Shown one piece after another: positions 1 to 5,154 of a DNA stretch of 5,285 nt. Numbering within the stretch: position 1 is the first letter of the stretch; each line of letters starts with the position of its first letter. The notes below the pieces were generated by a model that was not told the DNA's origin, ran no database searches, and saw nothing but the letters and a program-made list of their open reading frames with translations. Source of the stretch: an uncultured bacterium (GTDB lineage: Bacteria > Bacteroidota > Bacteroidia > Bacteroidales > JACABE01); the NCBI GenBank assembly GCA_903911455.1, contig CAIWDQ010000406.1:1-5285 (forward strand), read 5' to 3'. The translations under genes were made by a program, and so were the position numbers.

Positions 1-148
1 AAAGTAATTCAGGTTTGGGAGACTGAGAAAAAGTCTTATGGGTCAAATGTTCTGTCATAATTGTTACTCTCCAACTTTTTAAATGTACGTCAAAACCTAC
101 ATAAATGTTTTGTCCATTAAAATCTAATTTGTAATTTTGTGTTCTCAT
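1..148 (-). CDS. IS110-family transposase, N-terminal fragment (runs off the left edge)
   Basis: Reading the minus strand from an ATG at 148-146 gives 49 uninterrupted codons up to the window edge. Residues 15-30 read IYVGFDVHLKSWRVTI, and residues 37-47 read HKTFSQSPKPE. This matches the start of IS110-family transposases as I remember them (YVGIDVHKKSW followed by HKTF...P.PE). Family members have an N-terminal RuvC-like DEDD nuclease domain; Asp20 in VGFD would be its first catalytic acidic residue, with Phe where Ile is usual. The remaining catalytic residues and the C-terminal serine-containing domain lie outside the window, so intactness cannot be judged. No Shine-Dalgarno sequence precedes the ATG; the leader is AT-rich and contains an inverted repeat that overlaps the start codon. 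The enzyme would excise and insert its own element, guided in studied members by an element-encoded RNA. The family call rests on recognition of a short stretch, not on a search. Confidence 0.82.
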   Translation of the reverse strand, partial: MRTQNYKLDFNGQNIYVGFDVHLKSWRVTIMTEHLTHKTFSQSPKPELL

Positions 149-218
149 AAGTTTCAGATTTATTATTATTAATGTTATTTACTACAATACAAACTTAGTA
201 ATTATTTCTGAAACTTAT
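147..218 (-). promoter_or_regulatory. 12-bp perfect inverted repeat overlapping the transposase start codon
   Basis: The arms are ATAAGTTTCAGA at 147-158 and its exact reverse complement at 207-218, separated by 48 bases. On the minus strand the downstream arm runs into the first two bases of the ATG at 148-146. An RNA entering from upstream would contain both arms and could pair over the start codon. The promoter-like TAAGTTTG (190-197) lies inside the loop, so an RNA started there would lack the upstream arm. The repeat itself is seen directly; the regulatory role is inferred. Confidence 0.5.
190..197 (-). promoter_or_regulatory. Candidate Bacteroidota -7 promoter element (TAAGTTTG) for the transposase
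   Basis: The minus strand reads TAAGTTTG, matching the TAnnTTTG -7 consensus of the primary Bacteroidota sigma factor. A start a few bases downstream, near 184, would leave a leader of about 36 bases before the ATG at 148. No convincing TTTG -33 element lies at the usual spacing, so this is a half-supported promoter. Confidence 0.4.
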
Positions 219-224
219 TTTTTG

Positions 225-232
225 CAAACATA
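225..232 (-). promoter_or_regulatory. Second candidate -7 element (TATGTTTG) upstream of the transposase
   Basis: The minus strand reads TATGTTTG, another TAnnTTTG match. A transcript from it would begin near 218, at the edge of the inverted repeat, so it would include most or all of both arms. There is no clear -33 element. In DNA this AT-rich, chance matches are expected. Confidence 0.25.
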
Positions 233-315
233 CGAACTTGAGTATTTAAAGTGATTTTTAATTTTAATGTAATTTTAATCTTGGTTTAATTTTTAAGAAA
301 ACACTTATCTTTATA

Positions 316-334
316 GCTCTTTTATGTGTTAATT
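316..334. repeat. Left copy of the direct repeat bracketing the 21-bp array
   Basis: The sequence is GCTCTTTTATGTGTTAATT. It recurs at 570-590 with only a two-base GA insertion after GCTCTTTTA. The two copies bracket the whole GC-rich array, with 6 bases between this copy and the first unit. Direct repeats in this position suggest a target-site-like duplication or a recombination scar. They are long for a transposition duplication, and IS110 elements usually make none. Confidence 0.75.
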
Positions 335-340
335 TCAAAT

Positions 341-550
341 TCCCGTCTCTTGGAAAATCAATCCCGAAGCTGCGAGAACCATTCCCGCCTCTGCGAGAAT
401 CATTCCCGGAGCTCTGGGAGTCAATCCCGCCTCTCTCGGAATCAATCCCGCCTCTCTGGGAATCAATCCCGGAGCTCTGAGATTCATTCCCGCCTCTCCG
501 AGAATCATTCCCGCCTCTCCGAGAATCATTCCCGGAGCTCCGAGAATGGT
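341..550. repeat. GC-rich 21-bp tandem repeat array, ten units, with higher-order B-A-A organisation
   Basis: Units start at 341, 362, 383, 404, 425, 446, 467, 488, 509 and 530, each exactly 21 bp and each beginning TCCCG. Type A continues with CCTCT and type B with GAGCT (GGAGCT, or AAGCT in unit 2). The order is A,B,A,B,A,A,B,A,A,B, so from 404 on the array has a 63-bp super-period. Units 8 and 9 are identical, while the outermost unit 1 is more diverged, and a degraded trace may follow at 551-571. Every unit is an imperfect dyad with arms close to TTCYCG and CGRGAA; type B centres on the palindrome GAGCTC. Units are close to 60% GC in very AT-rich surroundings. The period is divisible by three, so both strands carry long open frames of Ser-Arg-rich or Glu-Ala-Gly-rich repeats. 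No start context or neighbour supports translation. I regard it as a non-coding intergenic repeat of unknown role; similar 21-22-bp arrays may exist in other Bacteroidota. Confidence 0.92.
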
Positions 551-569
551 TTTCCCAGAGACCGGAATT

Positions 570-590
570 GCTCTTTTAGATGTGTTAATT
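570..590. repeat. Right copy of the direct repeat bracketing the 21-bp array
   Basis: The sequence is GCTCTTTTA, then GA, then TGTGTTAATT. It equals the left copy at 316-334 apart from the two-base insertion. It begins 19 bases after the last clear unit, and the spacer at 551-569 looks like a decayed eleventh unit (TTTCCCAGAGACCGGAATT). Confidence 0.75.
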
Positions 591-713
591 AATCTCTAAC
601 TATTATTAATAACAATGTGTTGTGAAGTTATTGGTTTCATTACTCTAAAAATTGAAACAATAAAAGGTTTATCCCAAAAGTGGTTTACTAATATTTATAT
701 AAGATACAACAAT
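591..713. other. AT-rich intergenic spacer, no recognised feature
   Basis: The stretch lies between the bracketed array and the operon terminator. It has no credible open frame, tRNA-like fold or long repeat. A 6-bp GTTTCA/TGAAAC pair (634-639 with 653-658) is too short to mean much. Confidence 0.5.
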
Positions 714-750
714 AAAAAACCGCTAAGCAGTAGAAGAACTGCTAAGCGGT
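714..750 (-). terminator. Intrinsic terminator of the three-gene minus-strand operon
   Basis: The 13-base arms ACCGCTAAGCAGT (719-731) and ACTGCTAAGCGGT (738-750) are perfectly complementary, with a 6-base loop AGAAGA (plus-strand sense). On the plus strand AAAAAA precedes the stem, so on the minus strand the hairpin is followed directly by a run of T. That orientation fits termination of transcription arriving from the gene that stops at 864. There is no comparable T tract on the plus side. Confidence 0.92.
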
Positions 751-764
751 AATGTATTTCTAAA

Positions 765-791
765 CTTGTCAGGATAAGAAAACCTGACAAG
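765..791 (-). terminator. Secondary 9-bp hairpin just upstream of the main terminator
   Basis: CTTGTCAGG (765-773) pairs perfectly with CCTGACAAG (783-791) around a 9-base loop. In the minus-strand transcript it lies before the strong terminator and is followed by TTTAGAAATA, a poor U tract. It is therefore more likely a 3'-end stabilising hairpin or weak auxiliary terminator than the main stop. The base run ATGTATTTCTAAA (752-764) recurs as ATGTATTCTAAA (792-803), one copy on the right of each hairpin. Confidence 0.6.
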
Positions 792-801
792 ATGTATTCT
801 A

Positions 802-865
802 AATCACTAAATTACTAAATCACTATATCACCAAATAATAATATCGCCATATCACCAAATCTTCT
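802..865. repeat. Degenerate 8-bp tandem repeat, consensus (A/T)ATCACYA
   Basis: Eight units of eight bases follow without a phase change: AATCACTA, AATTACTA, AATCACTA, TATCACCA, AATAATAA, TATCGCCA, TATCACCA, AATCTTCT. The last unit overlaps two bases of the TAG stop codon (864-866) of the barrel gene, so the array forms the beginning of that gene's 3' untranslated region. Repeats of the ATCACTAA/ATCACCAA kind are, from memory, common between genes in Bacteroidota. The function is unknown. Confidence 0.75.
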
Positions 866-2726
866 AATTCTGCTTAGGTGGAGTTACTTCATTAGGAACA
901 AGAGCAGGTGTATTTTTATTAGCATCATTATTAATAGGATTATTAGTAGGATTCTGATTTACAGGTGGCACATTCCCTTCAGGTTTATTTGCAGGGATAG
1001 TGTCTTGATTCTTATTAGTTTTAAGAGAATCAAGCGGTAAGCTTAGCTTTTTAATTGTTGTATCAACATTAATCAAACCATTACGCAAAGTATCATTCAT
1101 ATTCTTAAAAGTAGTATCCATTGTCTTTAAGGTTTTTAAAGTGTCAGGATGTGTTTTAAGAGTATCAACAACAAACTTATTAGCTTCAGCTTTAGTCTTT
1201 AAACTATCAGTTTTAATAACTGGAGTTTCTTGTTTTGGAGGAATTACCACCGGAGTTTTAAGCAAAGTAGAATCAATAGCCTCTGGTTCTACAATAATCT
1301 TATTCTTCTTGCTTTTACCTTCGTAATCATCCTTTTTTATAGGCTCGGTAAATCTTTCACCCGGTTTAGTTTTGCCTGTTACTAAATTGATACCAAACTG
1401 AAAATTAAAGTTTTTAACATCCGCAAGATAAAAAGAAGAAGAATGATCAACAAGAAAATAAAACTGAATAAACGCAAGATTAAACGTAATACCACCACCG
1501 GGATTCAGAGCATTGCCCGAAACAAATGTATTAGCAAAAGTTAAAGCTACATTCTTGCCAACATATCTATTATATGAGAGAGTTAAAGACGTATTAACAG
1601 CTTGATTAACGATATCGTTCCTCATTACAAATCCAAAACGATCTCTTTTTGTAAGAAAATAGGATGCTGTAAGATAAATTTTAGTCTTAAGAGGAGCACG
1701 ATATTTAGAACCCTTTACATTTTCAATACCCATTGAGTTTTTAAGTGAATCAACAAGATTATTAATAGCAGTTGTATCAAGTTTACCATCTTTAAAAGCC
1801 GTATTAATATCAATTCCACTAAAATTAAAAGGCGCATTAGGATTTTTACTCTGATAAACTTTAACATTATTAGTCCAGTCAATATAACCCAGATCAACAA
1901 CGCTTAGACCAAACGACCATTTGTTAGTTAATCTGTATTCACCGCCAAAATCAAAGGCAATACCTTTATTTTGTTTCATATCTGCCCATTTAGCATCTTT
2001 TGTTTTAATATTAGTAAGACTGTCAAATGGAGAAGAAGTTCTGATAAGCAAGTCGGAAGTAGCAGTTAAAGCATAAGTATTTGGATCAGTATAAAGATTA
2101 ATGTTAGATCTTTCGGTGTAAATATTAACTAAGCCAATTAAATATTTAAACTTAACACCAACAGATAAACGTTTATTGATTTCTCTGGTAAAACCAAAAG
2201 AAGCTTCAAGATACGAATTCATACCAAATTTAAAATCACCAATATTAGCATTCTTTCCTATAAAAGCATCATTTCCCTTTAAAAGAAAAGTCATAAAATC
2301 TTTAGTAAAGTTAGCATTGATAGTATTTTTGCTATTAATAGAGAAAGTAAAATAGCTACGTTTAACTTTAAATCCTAAACCAAACAATTGAGAAGAAATA
2401 TCATAAGATAGTTTATTACTACCCTTGATAGAACCTAGAAATTTATCAACATCAATGTAAATAGAATCATAAGGAGAAGGTTGATTTCTTCTGGAAAAGA
2501 TATTATTGTAAGAAAAGCTGCCATTATCTAAACCAATATTTATGGTAGATACAACAGGAATCCCTAAATAAAAACCAACTGAAGGAATAGCAGCTGGATT
2601 ATTATAATTAGACTGAGGAACAGTTTGCATGAAATTGATAACGTTGCCATCCTGAGCTTTGATACTTGTAATGTATAAACACAAGGAAATAGAAAAAATA
2701 ATAGTAGTAATTAATTTCTTTTTCAT
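864..2726 (-). CDS. DUF5723-type predicted outer-membrane beta-barrel protein with repetitive C-terminal tail
   Basis: The 620-residue product starts with a Sec signal peptide (KKK, hydrophobic core at about 5-22, likely cleavage after Ala24 in SIKA-QDG). Residues about 28-452 resemble DUF5723 proteins, which I recall as Bacteroidota barrel-like proteins of unknown role. Visible signs are the early NNPAAIP (42-48), many alternating amphipathic strands such as LSVGVKFKYLIG (187-198), and DLGYIDWTNN (278-287). Residues about 453-620 form a hydrophilic tail rich in Lys, Thr, Asn and Pro, with at least seven D-[ST]-[LT] motifs between 507 and 568. The protein does not end in the aromatic residue typical of barrels, fitting a non-barrel tail. 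The start is well supported: GGGGAGG lies seven bases before the ATG. It is the last gene of the operon, 17 bp after the lipoprotein gene, which suggests the two act together in the outer membrane. Transport, scaffold or assembly roles are all possible. Confidence 0.85.
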   Translation of the reverse strand: MKKKLITTIIFSISLCLYITSIKAQDGNVINFMQTVPQSNYNNPAAIPSVGFYLGIPVVSTINIGLDNGSFSYNNIFSRRNQPSPYDSIYIDVDKFLGSIKGSNKLSYDISSQLFGLGFKVKRSYFTFSINSKNTINANFTKDFMTFLLKGNDAFIGKNANIGDFKFGMNSYLEASFGFTREINKRLSVGVKFKYLIGLVNIYTERSNINLYTDPNTYALTATSDLLIRTSSPFDSLTNIKTKDAKWADMKQNKGIAFDFGGEYRLTNKWSFGLSVVDLGYIDWTNNVKVYQSKNPNAPFNFSGIDINTAFKDGKLDTTAINNLVDSLKNSMGIENVKGSKYRAPLKTKIYLTASYFLTKRDRFGFVMRNDIVNQAVNTSLTLSYNRYVGKNVALTFANTFVSGNALNPGGGITFNLAFIQFYFLVDHSSSFYLADVKNFNFQFGINLVTGKTKPGERFTEPIKKDDYEGKSKKNKIIVEPEAIDSTLLKTPVVIPPKQETPVIKTDSLKTKAEANKFVVDTLKTHPDTLKTLKTMDTTFKNMNDTLRNGLINVDTTIKKLSLPLDSLKTNKNQDTIPANKPEGNVPPVNQNPTNNPINNDANKNTPALVPNEVTPPKQN

Positions 2727-2733
2727 AAAAGAT

Positions 2734-2740
2734 CCTCCCC
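2734..2740 (-). promoter_or_regulatory. Strong Shine-Dalgarno sequence for the barrel gene
   Basis: GGGGAGG on the minus strand, seven bases before the ATG at 2726, fills most of the 17-bp gap after the lipoprotein stop codon. This is notable because the lipoprotein gene upstream has no such site and Bacteroidota often lack them. It fixes the start codon and implies independent ribosome loading on the last gene. Confidence 0.75.
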
Positions 2741-2743
2741 AAT

Positions 2744-4393
2744 TTATAGATTAACTTTAAGTTTGGCTTTCATACCCAGCTTAACATCAATATAATTATC
2801 GTTAAATATTTTTACCACTTGTGTGGGATAATTATAAGATGATAATTTTGCTTTAATGATAAGTTTCTTAGCATATCTCAAATTTTGAACACGGTTATTG
2901 TTAAGAATAACTTCTGTAGTTTTTGAAGAAGGGCTTACAACTCTTCTGGTAACAGGATTAACGATACCTGAAACTATTATTGCTTGTCCGGAAGAAATCA
3001 AAGAATCAGTTATATTAAATAATTGGTTGGCGAAATATACCTGAACATCTGCACCTAATGGGAAAGCATTAGTCATATTGATTCTAAAAGATATATTATC
3101 AATTTTATCAATAGTACTATTGTCAAAATTAAAATCTAGAGTATCTTGTATAACAAATCCACCTACTTTACCCTCTAAAGGCAATTCTACATTTACACCG
3201 ATAGTAAATTTACTGGTATCAAGAACAAAGTTTTCTTCAGTAGTAGAACCTGTTGGATTAGATTTACCTGTAACATTATAAACAATAAATTTAGGACCGA
3301 TATTTATAGCATTAGCAAGATCAGTACTATTTACAGATGGAATTGAACCGTTAATAGTTTGTCCAACCTGATTTAAACTCACCTTAGGATAATTAAGACT
3401 AAAAGGGTTCGGACTGGGGAAATCATGAACAGCAACAGTATTAGTACCTGAATAAGCTTGAAACTTATCAACATTTACTTGTACAGGTAATCCATAAGAA
3501 TTAGTATAAGTTATACCAACATTCACATTGTCAAGTTGAAGATTGTCCAATAAAGTATTATTTGTAAAGATGTCAAAGAAAGTAGTGTCCTTTAAATTAA
3601 AAGTGTATTGTCCTATATAACCGAATAATTTACCGTATTGAATGTTTTTAATATTATCATTTAGATGAACATAATAGCTACCTAAGTTAGGATTATTATC
3701 ACCGTAAATATAATGTTTATAGTTTAATGTTAATTCGTTAGTATGTCCGGGAGCATTATTAAAATGAATAGTATAACCAGCTAAATCACTATTAACAGGA
3801 ATTGTAGTAGTGCCTGAAGTATATTGATATGGAATGTGAATTTTAAAAGTATCTCCATACATATTTCTAATATTAGGTATTGTAAGATCAATCTTACCGG
3901 AATGATTGATATTAGTCTGAATATTCATAACTAATTGAGCAGATTTAAAATATATACTATCAGCTCTTTGCCCTGCTTCAGGCATAGCAAGAGAATATGG
4001 CTTAACTATAGAATACATTACTGTGTCGCCTGGGTTAACTATAACAATAGGAATGTTAGTAGTGTCTGTATTAATGCTTTGATCTGGTATGATAAGAAGA
4101 TCTTTAGCCATAACAGAATATAAATTACCTGTAGAATAAACAAGTTTTAAAGATTGATCAATATTAACTTGAATAATACCTGATGTATCTTTTAAAATAT
4201 CCTTTAATGTAAGTTTCGAGCTCACAAAAGGTGCAGCAAATGTTGGGTTATATTGACTTCTAGCTAATTTATTGAAATCAAAATCTCCATCTTTAACACA
4301 AGATTGTACTAAAATAGAGATTAAGCTAAGGAAAAGAATTAGCTTATTAAAAATTATGTTGTACAATTTATTTAAATAATAAAGCTTTTTCAT
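2744..4393 (-). CDS. Outer-membrane or surface lipoprotein of unknown function with three beta-strand modules
   Basis: The 549-residue product has a type II signal peptide: a basic, rather long n-region, hydrophobic core 18-29, and the lipobox-like VQSC giving lipidated Cys32. After the cysteine comes VKDGDFD, an acidic stretch with Lys at +3, loosely like the Bacteroidota lipoprotein export signal for surface display (inference). The following NPTFAAPFVSSKLTLKDIL (49-67) is a pattern I recall from a widespread family of Bacteroidota lipoproteins without assigned function. The body is all-beta in character. A similar strand pair centred on Thr-Asn occurs near 160, 297 and 441 (for example VGITYTNSYGLPVQV at 292-306 and FRINMTNAFPLGADV at 436-450), suggesting three related sandwich domains. 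No catalytic motif is visible. The ATG lacks a Shine-Dalgarno sequence; its leader is simply AT-rich. The gene lies between the secreted protein (78-bp gap) and the barrel (17-bp gap), so a barrel-lipoprotein complex is a fair guess. Confidence 0.85.
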   Translation of the reverse strand: MKKLYYLNKLYNIIFNKLILFLSLISILVQSCVKDGDFDFNKLARSQYNPTFAAPFVSSKLTLKDILKDTSGIIQVNIDQSLKLVYSTGNLYSVMAKDLLIIPDQSINTDTTNIPIVIVNPGDTVMYSIVKPYSLAMPEAGQRADSIYFKSAQLVMNIQTNINHSGKIDLTIPNIRNMYGDTFKIHIPYQYTSGTTTIPVNSDLAGYTIHFNNAPGHTNELTLNYKHYIYGDNNPNLGSYYVHLNDNIKNIQYGKLFGYIGQYTFNLKDTTFFDIFTNNTLLDNLQLDNVNVGITYTNSYGLPVQVNVDKFQAYSGTNTVAVHDFPSPNPFSLNYPKVSLNQVGQTINGSIPSVNSTDLANAINIGPKFIVYNVTGKSNPTGSTTEENFVLDTSKFTIGVNVELPLEGKVGGFVIQDTLDFNFDNSTIDKIDNISFRINMTNAFPLGADVQVYFANQLFNITDSLISSGQAIIVSGIVNPVTRRVVSPSSKTTEVILNNNRVQNLRYAKKLIIKAKLSSYNYPTQVVKIFNDNYIDVKLGMKAKLKVNL

Positions 4394-4471
4394 AAATAGT
4401 ATTTTTGGAATAGATTAATTCAAAAAGAGATAAACATAATAATTGTTTAATGAAAATTAATTAGTGATAAC

Positions 4472-5098
4472 TTATTTTTTAGGCTCTTTGATTACATTAC
4501 GATAAGGTATCTTTCTTGCAGCTTTTTCTAACAAAGCTTTAGTTATTGAAAAAGAAGTTGAATCAGGACCACCTTCATAACCATCAAAGTACTCCCAGAT
4601 TAACTTACCACTCTTATCATGAATAGAAACCTTAATATCAATTCTGTTTCTTGTTTTTTCACCATATATTGGATTAGATTTGTAAACAGACACTGTAATT
4701 ATACCATCAACATCGCAATACTTTGCCAAGTCTTCATATGAAGTCTTGGTGATATTAAAGAAGTTAATATTATTTTTATCCAACAGTTGATTTGTTTTCC
4801 TAACATCAATCAATTCAGCGGTTAATCTTTTATTTTGATTCTCATTAAGCATTACAGCAAAAAAGTAGTCCTGCAATAACAAAGCTTCATTTTTATGTAA
4901 TTTATTAAGATCATCAAATGAAAGATCTCTCGGCATACTTTTTATATCAACACTTATATCAAAAGGTGCAATAGCTATTTTCTTATGCAAACGTTGATAA
5001 TTTACAAAATCACTCATCTCAAAAATACTTGTCTGACTATATGAAATCAAACTATTTAACATAAATATTGTACAAATAAAGAATGTAATTTTTTTCAT
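4472..5098 (-). CDS. Secreted protein of unknown function, first gene of the operon
   Basis: The 208-residue product has a Sec signal peptide (KK, hydrophobic 4-19, likely cleavage after Ser21 before Gln22). No lipobox cysteine is present, so a soluble periplasmic or secreted protein is expected. Visible elements are a strand KKIAIAPFDI (39-48), a helix-rich middle section (about 60-110), DGIITVSVYKS (131-141), IDIKVSIHDKSGKLIWEY (153-170) followed by a Gly-rich loop, and a C-terminal helix ALLEKAARKIPY (188-199). The order of an early AIAPF strand, a DGI strand, a DKSGKLIW strand and a final helix is like small periplasmic proteins of the CsgG/TolB-N/DUF799-like sort, but this is only a fold-level resemblance. 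No catalytic residues are evident. The start is supported by AAGGAGA six bases before the ATG and by a promoter element about 50 bases upstream. Confidence 0.85.
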   Translation of the reverse strand: MKKITFFICTIFMLNSLISYSQTSIFEMSDFVNYQRLHKKIAIAPFDISVDIKSMPRDLSFDDLNKLHKNEALLLQDYFFAVMLNENQNKRLTAELIDVRKTNQLLDKNNINFFNITKTSYEDLAKYCDVDGIITVSVYKSNPIYGEKTRNRIDIKVSIHDKSGKLIWEYFDGYEGGPDSTSFSITKALLEKAARKIPYRNVIKEPKK

Positions 5099-5104
5099 AA
5101 CGAA

Positions 5105-5111
5105 TCTCCTT
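5105..5111 (-). promoter_or_regulatory. Shine-Dalgarno sequence of the first operon gene
   Basis: AAGGAGA on the minus strand sits six bases before the ATG at 5098 and decides this start. Confidence 0.75.
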
Positions 5112-5146
5112 TTTTATTTTAATTAGTATTAGTTATTATTAAACAA

Positions 5147-5154
5147 CAAATATA
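5147..5154 (-). promoter_or_regulatory. Operon promoter -7 element (TATATTTG)
   Basis: TATATTTG on the minus strand is an exact match to the TAnnTTTG -7 element of Bacteroidota promoters. Transcription would begin near 5141, giving a leader of roughly 40 bases that contains the AAGGAGA site. A clear TTTG -33 element is not visible at about 5172-5178 (the minus strand there reads ATGGTATAAA), so the promoter may be weak or aided by a regulator. Confidence 0.6.

Larger units (their letters stand above)
149..315 (-). other. 5' non-coding side of the IS110-like element; possible guide-RNA region
   Basis: This stretch precedes the transposase start and contains no credible open frame. It is very AT-rich, with a 12-bp inverted repeat, two TAnnTTTG promoter-like elements on the minus strand, and a short direct repeat AATTTTAAT at 260-268 and 271-279. 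In the IS110 subgroup the non-coding end upstream of the transposase encodes a structured bridge RNA; in the IS1111 subgroup that RNA lies downstream instead. From 49 residues I cannot tell the subgroup. I see no clear multi-stem fold beyond the inverted repeat, so the RNA assignment is inference. The element boundary is not identifiable, but probably lies in or just beyond this stretch. Confidence 0.35.

Noticed and set aside
335..529. Minus-strand 64-residue open frame of Gly-Glu-Ala repeats
   Set aside because: Same cause as the plus-strand frame; composition simply mirrors the repeat units.
341..550. CRISPR array
   Set aside because: Units are directly adjacent 21-mers with no unique spacers, and no cas genes are present.
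316..590. Conventional insertion sequence with terminal inverted repeats and target duplication
   Set aside because: The bracketed DNA has no transposase, no terminal inverted repeats, and direct repeats longer than usual target duplications.
326..592. Plus-strand 88-residue open frame of Ser-Arg/Glu-Asn repeats starting at GTG
   Set aside because: It runs through the 21-bp array, whose period is divisible by three, so absence of stops is automatic. There is no ribosome-binding site and the opposite strand is open too.
1715..1900. Minus-strand 61-residue hydrophobic open frame
   Set aside because: It lies wholly within the barrel gene in another frame and is a shadow of its AT-rich codons.
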